The notes under the pieces are model-generated. The model ran no database searches, had not been told where the DNA came from, and was given only the letters and a program-made list of their open reading frames with translations. A program made the translations under genes and the position numbers. Below are positions 51,522 to 59,573 of a DNA stretch of 64,000 nucleotides, one piece after another. The stretch lies in the IMG/VR virus record IMGVR_UViG_3300025131_009739, positions 62,001 through 126,000 of that record; one strand, 5' to 3'. Numbering within the stretch: the stretch's first letter is position 1; each line of letters opens with the position of its first letter. Source of the stretch: a virus.

Positions 51522-52243
51522 TTGTCTCTCCTTTGGTTTAAGTGTTTTAAAAGAATATTATCTTTATCTATGGCATATTTTAACATATCAAAGTGTGCTT
51601 GTAAATCAATATCAATAATTTCATCACAAATATAAGCATATATTTTATTACCAAAAGTATGGTCTGCTCTTACGCGATCTTGTTTAATGATGTCTATATG
51701 GCCATTAGCTTCATAAGTTTGCGGAAAAACTTGTCTTGGCAAATTATTGTAGTTTTTAATGCCGTTATAATCATCAAAAAAATCTTCGCAATAATTATTT
51801 TTGATTTTAAACAATTTATATGGAGTACTGCTTGTTTTATTAACTGTTCTTAAAGATGACAGTTCGTTTTTGTTTTCAAAATAAATTTTAATGGCATCCT
51901 CCATAATGAATAAAGAACGTAAAGGAGTAGTTGGCCTCATCAACGCTACTTCATTTACATCAATGTTGTCAAAAAAATGATTTAAAAATTCCTTGTCAGG
52001 AGATAAATCTCCAGCAAATTCTTTTGGCCTCATAAACGGCACTTCTGCTCCGTATTTCTTAGCAATTTCTGCTATTTCTTCACTATCCGTACTAACAATT
52101 GTTCGACTAACGCCTTTGCACATATTACAGGCTGCTATAGAATAAGCTATAAGAGGGTGACCTCTTACTGTTTTTATATTTTTTCTAGGGACTGTTTTAC
52201 TCCCTCCTCGAGCGGGTATTAAGGCTACAATTTTATTAGACAT
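51518..52243 (-). CDS. neuA: CMP-nonulosonate cytidylyltransferase
   Basis: A 241-residue protein: ALIPARGGSKTVPRKNI near the start (CTP-binding loop), then VSTDSEEIAEIAKKYGAEVPFMRP, typical of NeuA/LegF. The LRPTTPLR-type motif (ALMRPTTPLRS) around residue 100 is also typical. It activates the NeuB product with CTP. The ATG at 52243 (GGTGAG about 6 bases upstream) fits better than 52270. Overlaps the upstream gene by 8 bases and neuB by 4 bases. Confidence 0.82.
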   Translation of the reverse strand: MSNKIVALIPARGGSKTVPRKNIKTVRGHPLIAYSIAACNMCKGVSRTIVSTDSEEIAEIAKKYGAEVPFMRPKEFAGDLSPDKEFLNHFFDNIDVNEVALMRPTTPLRSLFIMEDAIKIYFENKNELSSLRTVNKTSSTPYKLFKIKNNYCEDFFDDYNGIKNYNNLPRQVFPQTYEANGHIDIIKQDRVRADHTFGNKIYAYICDEIIDIDLQAHFDMLKYAIDKDNILLKHLNQRRDK

Positions 52244-53141
52244 AAAGCTCACCCTTGTCGAAAATTCCATACCATGAATCTTGTTTTAAATTAATAATTT
52301 GTATACCACGGGCTTGCGCGCTCTCGTTTAAAACTTTTAAGTCATTTTTTAAATTAAAATCTAATTTTTGCCAATCATTATTATCTGGGATAAACACATT
52401 TGGGTTCGCAAATCCCAATCCATAATCTAAATCTAGCCCAGATACATAAATCGGATTAAACCCCATAATTATAGCAATTGCCACCATATGAACTGCAACG
52501 GTGTCACCTGTGCTGTAGTGTTCCGAATATCCAGATACTTCTTGAAGTTTTTCTTGTAACGTGGGCACACCAGGAACAATCCATTTGCAACATTTTCCTC
52601 CCCCAGTGGGCCCGAAAGGAAGCCCTCCAGAAAAGCCACCTCCTTGTCGGGGCGGCCGCCACATTGAAAAATTATTTCCATAATCAGTAAATTTGAAATT
52701 ATGATTTTCTTTATAATAACGTTGAAAATTCTTTAATATGTCTAAACATTTATGATTTTTAAAATGACGTTGATCGTACATCAAATAATCAAGTTCTAAA
52801 TTTTTAGCTAAAAAATCTCTATCTGAAAAATCCACTGAGCCGGCAAAAAGAACTTTTGAATTTTTATGCTCATTTATATTAACAGAATGGTTTCTAATTC
52901 TCCACATGCCAGTTTTATTAATACAATCTTGAATGTTCAATTCGCCATTGGCAATAACCCAATATTCCGGGGCACTATCAAAATAATCAAACCAATTGTT
53001 ACAATCAATTCTAATAATCTTTTTTTGTTTTTCCAAGTCTGCAATTTGCTCTCTATGATTGTTGAGACTTGGCCCATGCATAGTTACAACGCAAGGAAAA
53101 TTTTCATGCTTATCTATTATTTGTTCAAATTCTATTTGCAT
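52236..53141 (-). CDS. Candidate nonulosonate glycosyltransferase (GT42/DUF115-like)
   Basis: A 301-residue protein. The start (VVTMHGPSLNN) is the small GPSL nucleotide loop seen in CMP-sialyltransferases of the Cst type and in DUF115/Maf proteins. Around residue 225-250, TGDTVAVHMVAIAIIMGFNPIYVSGLDLDYG follows the pattern of T-S-G-x-x-x-x-x-A-I-A-x-G-x-x-x-I-Y-L-S-G-I-D-F; I shorten the segment to AIAIIMGFNPIYVSGLDLD. Placed directly upstream of neuA/neuB, it would use CMP-nonulosonate as donor. The middle has a Gly-rich segment (RQGGGFSGGLPFG). Resemblance by eye only. Confidence 0.55.
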   Translation of the reverse strand: MQIEFEQIIDKHENFPCVVTMHGPSLNNHREQIADLEKQKKIIRIDCNNWFDYFDSAPEYWVIANGELNIQDCINKTGMWRIRNHSVNINEHKNSKVLFAGSVDFSDRDFLAKNLELDYLMYDQRHFKNHKCLDILKNFQRYYKENHNFKFTDYGNNFSMWRPPRQGGGFSGGLPFGPTGGGKCCKWIVPGVPTLQEKLQEVSGYSEHYSTGDTVAVHMVAIAIIMGFNPIYVSGLDLDYGLGFANPNVFIPDNNDWQKLDFNLKNDLKVLNESAQARGIQIINLKQDSWYGIFDKGELYV

Positions 53142-53143
53142 AA

Positions 53144-54091
53144 CTACCAGACAAAATTATCTTTATAATGTTGTACGATCTCTGGCAATTCTGAATCAAA
53201 ATTATGCTCTGGTTCCCAACCAATATTTTGTAATTTAGAATCATCCACCGAATACCTTAAATCTTGACCATCTCTATTACAGCTAAAATCTATATAATCA
53301 TCATAATTTATTTCTTTTTTATTAAAATGTAAATCTAATATCTTTTTTACAGTATCGATATTTCTCTGTTCATAGTTACCTGCTATATTATAAATCTCAT
53401 TAACCTTTCCTGATTCTATAATTTTTATTACCGCAGTGGCTGTATCCTTGGCGTGCAACCACGTTCGAACTGGTGTGCCGTCATTATGCAAGGGAATTTT
53501 TCTTCCTAATGATAAAAATTTGCAAGTTTTTGGTATTAATTTCTCCACATATTGCCCAATCCCATAATTATTAGTCGGTCTAACAATAACATATGGAACT
53601 TCATAAGTCCTGTTCCAAGCTAATATTAACTGATCTGCTGCTGCCTTTGTAGCCGAATAAGGATTGCTTGGCTTTAACAGGTCTGCTTCTTTATGTTTTC
53701 CATCAACAATATCACCATATACTTCATCTGTGCTAAAGTGAAGAAAAATAGGCATTTTAAAATGTTTCTTTGTTTTAATTAATTCTAATAAATTATGAAC
53801 CCCATTGATATTAGAATGAACAAATTCTCCACTTTGAACAATAGAATTGTCAACGTGAGTTTCTGCGGCTGTATTGATTACATAATCGCAATCGTATAGC
53901 CAATTTAAATCATTAATATCCTTTCGTTCAAAAGCAAAATTCTTATATCTTTTAAACTCTCGCAATAAACTTTCATTCGACGCATATGTTAATTTGTCAA
54001 CACCTCTAACATACCACCCTTTTTTTAAACATGCTCTCACAACATAAGAACCCATAAACCCTAAACACCCTGTTATATAAACAATTTTCAT
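53144..54091 (-). CDS. NDP-glucose 4,6-dehydratase (RmlB-like)
   Basis: A 315-residue extended SDR. YITGCLGFMGSYV (Rossmann), HFSTDEVYGD (catalytic Thr-Asp-Glu) and NPYSATKAAAD (Tyr-x-x-x-Lys) are all intact; the active-site Asp-Glu pair marks a true 4,6-dehydratase. Start at ATG 54091 with AAGGAG 6 bases upstream. The nucleotide carried (dTDP or CDP) cannot be told, but it lies 1 base away from the RfbH-type gene, which suggests CDP-glucose or a similar substrate. Confidence 0.78.
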   Translation of the reverse strand: MKIVYITGCLGFMGSYVVRACLKKGWYVRGVDKLTYASNESLLREFKRYKNFAFERKDINDLNWLYDCDYVINTAAETHVDNSIVQSGEFVHSNINGVHNLLELIKTKKHFKMPIFLHFSTDEVYGDIVDGKHKEADLLKPSNPYSATKAAADQLILAWNRTYEVPYVIVRPTNNYGIGQYVEKLIPKTCKFLSLGRKIPLHNDGTPVRTWLHAKDTATAVIKIIESGKVNEIYNIAGNYEQRNIDTVKKILDLHFNKKEINYDDYIDFSCNRDGQDLRYSVDDSKLQNIGWEPEHNFDSELPEIVQHYKDNFVW

Positions 54092-54092
54092 T

Positions 54093-55439
54093 TTAGACTC
54101 CTTTTTCAATAAAAAAACTATTCACAATTTTTCGAATATATTTTAATTTTTCTTTTGTTAGGCCGGCGTATGTCCCTAGAAAAAAAGAATTGGTCGCAGC
54201 CTTGTGTGCCACAGGAAATATTTCCTTTAAATCACCATATTGTTCTGCAATATCTGAATAAGCAGGATGATACAATAAGTTGCCTGAGAAATAATTTCTA
54301 GTCTGAATTTTGGCATCTTCTAAGTATTCCACAAAATCTGCTCTACTAAAAGAGGAGCTTTCTTTAATGGTTAGCAAAAAAGCAAACCATGATGGATTGG
54401 ATTTTTCCGTTGCTTTTGGAAGATGAAAATATTTTTTATACGGTTTAAAAACATCTAAAAGATAATTGAAGTTTCTTACACGAGAAGAATGAAAGCTTTC
54501 TACTTTTTTAAGCTGCTCTAATCCAATCGCAGCCTGCATTTCTATTGGCTTAAGATTAAATCCTATTTCACTGTATACATATCGATGATCATAAATTATA
54601 TCTTTATTTTGAGGAAGCCATTTTCTGAATCTATTCCCGCATGCAGTTCCACCAGTGACATCTCCTGGCTTTTTTGTGTTACAATAACAAGCCCTTCCCC
54701 AATCACGCAAACTTAACAAAACTTTATAATTTCTTACTTTGTTTGTCGCTACAAAGCCACCTTCTCCTAATGTCATATGATGGGCTGGATAAAAGGAACA
54801 AGACGACATATCACCAAAAGATCCTAATTTTTTACCATCATAAGTTGAGCCTAAAGCATCGCATGCGTCCTCTAATAGAACCAAGTCATACCTTTTAACC
54901 AACTCCATTACTTTGTCCATATTTGGGGGGTTTCCGAGCGCGTGAGCGAACATTATAGCCCTGATCTCTTTGTCTGTATCTTCTTCTAGCACTCTTTCAA
55001 CTTGTTCCAAATCTAAATTTAAATCAGGCAAAGTTGAATCAACAAAAACCGGGATGAATCCGGATTGGAGTATGGGATTAACTGTCGTTGGAAAACATAC
55101 AATTGGAGTAATAATCTTTGTTCCGACAGGGAAATTGTAAAGATTTTTAGACTTGAGAGCCGAGACCATCAATAAGTTAGCTGAGCTTCCGGAATTAGTT
55201 AAAATTCCATTGTTCATTCCTAAATGAGGCGCAAACTCCTCCTCAAATTGTCGACTCTTTTTTCCAAACACTAACCAACCATCGACCAAAGATTTAATAG
55301 CAGCAAGATATTCATCTTTTGAAAATACATCCCCTGAGTAGGAAACCCAATCTTCTCCTGGCGTCCACTTCATCTCTTGCCTCTTTTTATTTTCTATATA
55401 TTCGGAAAGAGGCTCTAATATCTGTTCTAACTCACTCAT
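54093..55439 (-). CDS. rfbH: CDP-4-keto-6-deoxyglucose-3-dehydrase-like (RfbH/E1)
   Basis: A 448-residue PLP-fold enzyme of the dehydrase subgroup: the PLP lysine is replaced by His (SFYPAHHMTLGEGG, H220/H221). The [2Fe-2S] cysteines C193, C251 and C253 are present; the fourth is at C267, giving C-x57-C-x1-C-x13-C instead of the C-x7-C I recall for the family. After this come RDWG and YVYSEIGFNLKPIEMQAAIG. It removes the 3-hydroxyl of a 4-keto-6-deoxysugar with a reductase partner. The usual partner (E3) is not in the window. Coupled to the GT gene upstream and the dehydratase downstream. Confidence 0.82.
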   Translation of the reverse strand: MSELEQILEPLSEYIENKKRQEMKWTPGEDWVSYSGDVFSKDEYLAAIKSLVDGWLVFGKKSRQFEEEFAPHLGMNNGILTNSGSSANLLMVSALKSKNLYNFPVGTKIITPIVCFPTTVNPILQSGFIPVFVDSTLPDLNLDLEQVERVLEEDTDKEIRAIMFAHALGNPPNMDKVMELVKRYDLVLLEDACDALGSTYDGKKLGSFGDMSSCSFYPAHHMTLGEGGFVATNKVRNYKVLLSLRDWGRACYCNTKKPGDVTGGTACGNRFRKWLPQNKDIIYDHRYVYSEIGFNLKPIEMQAAIGLEQLKKVESFHSSRVRNFNYLLDVFKPYKKYFHLPKATEKSNPSWFAFLLTIKESSSFSRADFVEYLEDAKIQTRNYFSGNLLYHPAYSDIAEQYGDLKEIFPVAHKAATNSFFLGTYAGLTKEKLKYIRKIVNSFFIEKGV

Positions 55440-56430
55440 CCTTCAAATAATCCCATTCATATGTTTTCCTATAAGAAGACCATGGTATATTTGTTTCTTT
55501 GTATTCATTTTGGAGGATTTTAATAACTGAAGATGTATAACCTTCGTGAGGATAAAATCCCCACTTTTCATGAAATTTGTCATGCGAATGTTTTTCAAAT
55601 CTTAGATCAAAATCTGTATCTCTTTTATGTCTCTTGTTTGGGTGTGTAATAAAGATATCAGGAATCCAAATATTAATCAAGTTGTTTTTTAAAGACTCTA
55701 ATGCCCAATCTTCGTTAAGTAGCATCGTATATGGCCCAAAATCAGCAGCAGGGCCTATCAATTGTAAAGCTTTAGAGCTAACCAAATTAAAATCTAGAGG
55801 TCCGTGACATTTAACTGTTCTTTTTGGAAGATCTAAAAGGTGCTTATTATCATCAGTTAGTTTTTGCCCTAGTTCAAAATTATGACATTCAAATCTAAAA
55901 CGGTCTTCTCTGTCAGTATGAAATCCGGAAGTAGTGGTATCTGATCTGGGGCCATCTGAAATATCCCAGCTACGATCATTGGTACAAACAATCCAACCAA
56001 TTTCATCTTCATATCCTTCGATCTCTTTGACTGCTCTATTATAAAAGTTATCAGTGTTGAGAACAACGTCGTCATGTGTTACTAAAAAATATTTTGTATC
56101 ATCTTTATATTTTTCAACAAAATAATTAAAGTCTTTATACCATGGACCTCGAGTGTGCACAACCTCTAATAAAGAATTCTTTTTGACAACTTTACTTAAG
56201 ACTTTATTCTCGAAAATTTCTCTTACAAAGCGCTTTGTTATTGGCACCTGTTTATGAACCTTGCCACTTTTAAACTCATAGGAAACAAGATTATCAAGAT
56301 CGTCGACAACGATATAAAATTTATAATTGCATTCACCAATATTTTTCGAAATTGTATAAATTGCTTCAAGCAAATTTTCCTTAGCAACAACAGGTCCAAC
56401 ACTCGCAATAAAAACTAAAACATCAAACAT
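55432..56430 (-). CDS. Putative glycosyltransferase (GT-A-like)
   Basis: A 332-residue protein. An N-terminal beta-alpha part (VLVFIASVGPVVAKENLLEA), then THDDVVLNTDNFY around residues 115-125, which may be the acidic metal/sugar-nucleotide motif of GT-A enzymes. Later there is a region with several His and Asp (HPNKRHKRDTDFDLRF). I cannot assign a family. It overlaps both neighbours, which make GDP-sugars and CDP-type sugars, so it could use either donor. Confidence 0.55.
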   Translation of the reverse strand: MFDVLVFIASVGPVVAKENLLEAIYTISKNIGECNYKFYIVVDDLDNLVSYEFKSGKVHKQVPITKRFVREIFENKVLSKVVKKNSLLEVVHTRGPWYKDFNYFVEKYKDDTKYFLVTHDDVVLNTDNFYNRAVKEIEGYEDEIGWIVCTNDRSWDISDGPRSDTTTSGFHTDREDRFRFECHNFELGQKLTDDNKHLLDLPKRTVKCHGPLDFNLVSSKALQLIGPAADFGPYTMLLNEDWALESLKNNLINIWIPDIFITHPNKRHKRDTDFDLRFEKHSHDKFHEKWGFYPHEGYTSSVIKILQNEYKETNIPWSSYRKTYEWDYLKDE

Positions 56431-57418
56431 CTATCTTCTCATCATTGTTTATTTTTAACATCCAATGATCCACCATTTCATCCAGCATACTTTCAAAAGT
56501 ATATTTTGGAACCCACCCAATAACTTTTCTTATTCTTGAAGAATCTCCTCTTAAATATTTTAGCTCTTCCGGTCTCATATATTTAGGATTCTGAACAACA
56601 TAATCTTTGTAATCCATTCCCAAACGAGTGAAAACATGCTCACACAGTTCACGAATTGAGTGCGTTTTTCCTGTTGCAACTATCCACTCTTCTGGAGTTT
56701 CATGATTTAAAATCATGTGCATCGCTCGAACATAATCTTTTGAATGTCCCCAATCTCTATAAGATTCTAAATTTCCAAGTTCTAGTTTTTCTCTTAGACC
56801 TTTTTTAATCTCTACAGCCGTTTTTACAACTTTATTTGTTACAAAATTAGACCCTCTTCTAGGAGACTCATGATTAAACAGAATTCCATTGCATGCATGT
56901 AAATTATAGGCATTTCTGTAGTGCCTGACCAAATTAAATGCTAATAATTTGGCACAACCATATGGGCTAACCGGTAGCATAGTGGTTGTCAATTTTTGTA
57001 AACCATCTTCTTCTACTGAATTACCAAACATTTCTGATGAACTGGCCTGATAAAATTTTGCCTCTGGTACAATTGTTCTATATGCTTCAAGCAAGTTCAA
57101 GACAGCTAAAGCGTTTGTTTGTATTGTAAAAGAAGGCATATCAAAACTAATTCTAACATGGCTCATTGCAGCTAAATTATATATCTCATCTGGTTGGACC
57201 TGTGTAATAATTCTTGTTAAAGATGAAACATCTAACATATCACCATAAAAAGTTTCAATAAGCCCATGTAAATGTTTTATTCTACTATCTTGATTTTCAG
57301 ATACTGAACTTCTTCTCACAATGCCATATACTTCATATCCCTGTTCTAACAAATATTCTGCTAAATAACTTCCATCTTGTCCGGAGATTCCAGTAATAAG
57401 CGCTCGTTTTTTAGTCAT
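56423..57418 (-). CDS. gmd: GDP-mannose 4,6-dehydratase
   Basis: A 331-residue SDR: ALITGISGQDGSYLAEYLL, GIVRRSS, YQASSSEMFG (Ser-Ser-Glu in place of Thr-Asp-Glu), SPYGCAKLLA (Tyr-x-x-x-Lys), NHESPRRG and a DWGHSKDYVRAMHMIL motif: all diagnostic. It makes GDP-4-keto-6-deoxy-D-mannose, the substrate of fcl (43960-44892) and perhaps of the DegT aminotransferase. Both enzymes on the same strand 12 kb apart. The 60-base gap before it has no clear promoter. Confidence 0.88.
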   Translation of the reverse strand: MTKKRALITGISGQDGSYLAEYLLEQGYEVYGIVRRSSVSENQDSRIKHLHGLIETFYGDMLDVSSLTRIITQVQPDEIYNLAAMSHVRISFDMPSFTIQTNALAVLNLLEAYRTIVPEAKFYQASSSEMFGNSVEEDGLQKLTTTMLPVSPYGCAKLLAFNLVRHYRNAYNLHACNGILFNHESPRRGSNFVTNKVVKTAVEIKKGLREKLELGNLESYRDWGHSKDYVRAMHMILNHETPEEWIVATGKTHSIRELCEHVFTRLGMDYKDYVVQNPKYMRPEELKYLRGDSSRIRKVIGWVPKYTFESMLDEMVDHWMLKINNDEKIDV

Positions 57419-57478
57419 TCTTCACCTCATACACAATGATAACATCAGCTTCGCTTTTTGTTAAACAATTAACTACTT

Positions 57479-57847
57479 TTAAGATGGGCAGCCAGCTGTA
57501 ACGCAGCCACCTGGTGGAGGACTCGGACTGTCTTTTTCTGCTTTGAAAGAAGTCCCGCAGGCGCAACTTTTAACTGCTTTAGAATTATCAAATTTAAAGC
57601 CAGATTGATGCAAAGACTCAACATAATCTACTACTGTTTCTCTTAATTGAAAGCTGCTATAAGGATTTAAATAAATTTTAACCTTCCCCAAGTTAACTAT
57701 AATATCATCAGGCTTAGAGCTTTCATCTACTTCAATGGTATAAGAAAGCCCCGAACAACCACCGCCGACGACGCCTACTCTAACGATGTCTTCAGAATCT
57801 AAAGCAGATTCTAGCTTTTTGATCGCAGCGGCTGTAAAAGTGATCAC
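57479..57847 (-). CDS. A-type Fe-S carrier (IscA/ErpA/HesB-like)
   Basis: A 122-residue protein: three ligand cysteines C31 (GGGCSGLSY), C95 and C97 (SCACGTSF) at canonical spacing. A C-terminal extension SPPPGGC followed by another Cys near the end (C115 and C120) is extra. A-type carriers pass Fe-S clusters to target enzymes. Starts at a GTG 3 bases after the radical SAM stop, with AGGAG upstream. Targets encoded here could be the radical SAM protein and the [2Fe-2S] RfbH-type dehydrase. Confidence 0.85.
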   Translation of the reverse strand: MITFTAAAIKKLESALDSEDIVRVGVVGGGCSGLSYTIEVDESSKPDDIIVNLGKVKIYLNPYSSFQLRETVVDYVESLHQSGFKFDNSKAVKSCACGTSFKAEKDSPSPPPGGCVTAGCPS

Positions 57848-57850
57848 CTT

Positions 57851-59182
57851 CTATGCACTCCTAATTGAATCTTCGATGACATTGAATTTTTTGAGATCTT
57901 TGCCTTTAATTGTAATCAAAGGAGCGCTTTCCCATGTTGGGTTTGATTTTCCGCAACCGCTGCCTGCTTTAACGTCTCCCATATTGCTCTTATCAATAAA
58001 GTCATCTTCTGTAAGAATACTGTCATATCTTACTGGAACTTCTGAGTCGCCATAAGTTTTTGAAATAACATTTTGAATAAAACCCTTATCAACGCCACAA
58101 ATGCATGGCATATTTTTCCTAGGATCAAACCACTTAATGTTCAGTCCTCTATTAATGATACCTTCTAGTGGTTCTTCAAAAAAGTTTCCAAGAGATACAT
58201 GTTGATAAGGACATGGCATAACATCGCCATATCTAGAAATTGGAACCATTCTTTTTACAGCAATACACCCGATATCTCTTCCGTAAGATGGTGTCATGTG
58301 TGTGAAAATATCATACTCTTCTTCAAACTTTTGTAGAATAGCTCCTTCCTTCTCTGTCATCATTTGCTCTGTTTGATTTTCAAAGGCGCCAACTGGTTTT
58401 GCATAAACAACATAAGTACCAACTTTCTTCTCCTTTGCAAACTCTAGAAAATCAACCCATTCGTCTGTATAGATTCTATCCTTCCAAATAACAGTTGAAA
58501 GAATAACGTGCAAATCGGCTTCTTTACAAGCATCGATTGCTCTCATAGTTCTATCAAATGATCCCGGCTTGCGCCTAAATGTATCATGAGCTTCGGCAGT
58601 AATACCATCCAAACTCAGCTGTACTTTATCAATGCCTATTTTCTTTAAGTGGCTAGCTTTTTTTACATCCAAATTCCATCCATTGGAATCAATAACCAAA
58701 TAAAATTTTTCTGGATTAATTGCTTCGACCAACTGATCAAAGTCTTTCATAATCAAAGGTTCGCCACCGGTGATCACGAAGTTAGCCAAACCCATTTCAT
58801 CCGCTTCTTTTGAGAGTCTTCTCACATCGTCCATCTCAAATTTTCGTCTGCCAGAAGCCTCTTCCCAGTCTCTAGGAACATAAAATTTATCAATGCAACA
58901 ATGTTCGCAATCCATATTACACATATAATCATATTGAAATTGAATGATAGCAATGCTCTGCCCATTTGCAATCTTTTCAGGATATTTCTTCATTTTTTCA
59001 TATACATATGGTTTATAATTTTTTAACCAAACTTGACGCAAAGACTCATCTTTAACAGTTGTGTTTTGCATCACTTTCCCTTCTGCCATTGCTTGCAGCT
59101 CTTCTTTAGAGTAAACTGGTGCCTGGTCATATTTATTTCCCTCTAATGGGGTTTGAAAAATTGTATCGTGTGAATTAGACAT
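57851..59182 (-). CDS. Radical SAM enzyme with SPASM-like C-terminus
   Basis: A 443-residue protein. C88-x3-C92-x2-C95 (CNMDCEHC) binds the [4Fe-4S] cluster; GGEP (around residue 142) binds SAM. The C-terminal part has further Cys (IGCIAVKR, VMPCPY, MPCICG, SGCGK), the pattern of SPASM auxiliary clusters, and LGNFFEEPLEGI. Radical SAM/SPASM enzymes modify peptides or sugars; the substrate is unknown. Placed in the glycan island, it may act on a sugar or on a protein target, for example a virion peptide. Confidence 0.82.
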   Translation of the reverse strand: MSNSHDTIFQTPLEGNKYDQAPVYSKEELQAMAEGKVMQNTTVKDESLRQVWLKNYKPYVYEKMKKYPEKIANGQSIAIIQFQYDYMCNMDCEHCCIDKFYVPRDWEEASGRRKFEMDDVRRLSKEADEMGLANFVITGGEPLIMKDFDQLVEAINPEKFYLVIDSNGWNLDVKKASHLKKIGIDKVQLSLDGITAEAHDTFRRKPGSFDRTMRAIDACKEADLHVILSTVIWKDRIYTDEWVDFLEFAKEKKVGTYVVYAKPVGAFENQTEQMMTEKEGAILQKFEEEYDIFTHMTPSYGRDIGCIAVKRMVPISRYGDVMPCPYQHVSLGNFFEEPLEGIINRGLNIKWFDPRKNMPCICGVDKGFIQNVISKTYGDSEVPVRYDSILTEDDFIDKSNMGDVKAGSGCGKSNPTWESAPLITIKGKDLKKFNVIEDSIRSA

Positions 59183-59185
59183 TTA

Positions 59186-59518
59186 TTATTTCCTTACTCC
59201 GCCGCGATATGAGTGGGTTGATAAGTCTGTTTCTTTGGAAGAATTTTCATTTTCTAAGACTTCAATCTTGCTTACAGGCACAAACCATATTTTTCCGCTT
59301 TCGTCTTTTACTCTGTATTGCGGGTTGATTCTTCCTCGAATATCATCTATAAAAACCTCACTTCCTTCAACTAAAGTTGTCGTTGTTCCATCTTTATTTG
59401 CGCTTGCAATGTCTTCAGAAATTACTCCGACGTGATTAATCACTCTCGACCATTTTTTACTATTTTCTTTATGCCAAATTTCTCCTGTGACATTAGATAT
59501 AAATTCTTTTTGTGCCAT
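59186..59518 (-). CDS. Hypothetical protein, SH3-like C-terminal half
   Basis: A 110-residue protein of unknown function. Segments YRVKDESGKIWFVPVSKIEVLE (shortened: VKDESGKIWFVP) and EGSEVFIDDI suggest a small beta barrel. No Cys, no membrane segment. Ribosome-binding site GAGGAAGG present. The 55-base gap upstream contains TTATATTA about 32 bases upstream, an imperfect match to the proposed late octamer. Confidence 0.5.
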   Translation of the reverse strand: MAQKEFISNVTGEIWHKENSKKWSRVINHVGVISEDIASANKDGTTTTLVEGSEVFIDDIRGRINPQYRVKDESGKIWFVPVSKIEVLENENSSKETDLSTHSYRGGVRK

Positions 59519-59573
59519 CGGCCCTTCCTCTAGATAATTAGTTTGTCTTTAATATAACATATTTACTTTTTTT

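Noticed and set aside
57419-57478. Promoter or small gene in the gap before gmd
   Set aside because: Only a poor TTGTTT/TTATCA pair and frames shorter than 25 codons without a start; no convincing signal.
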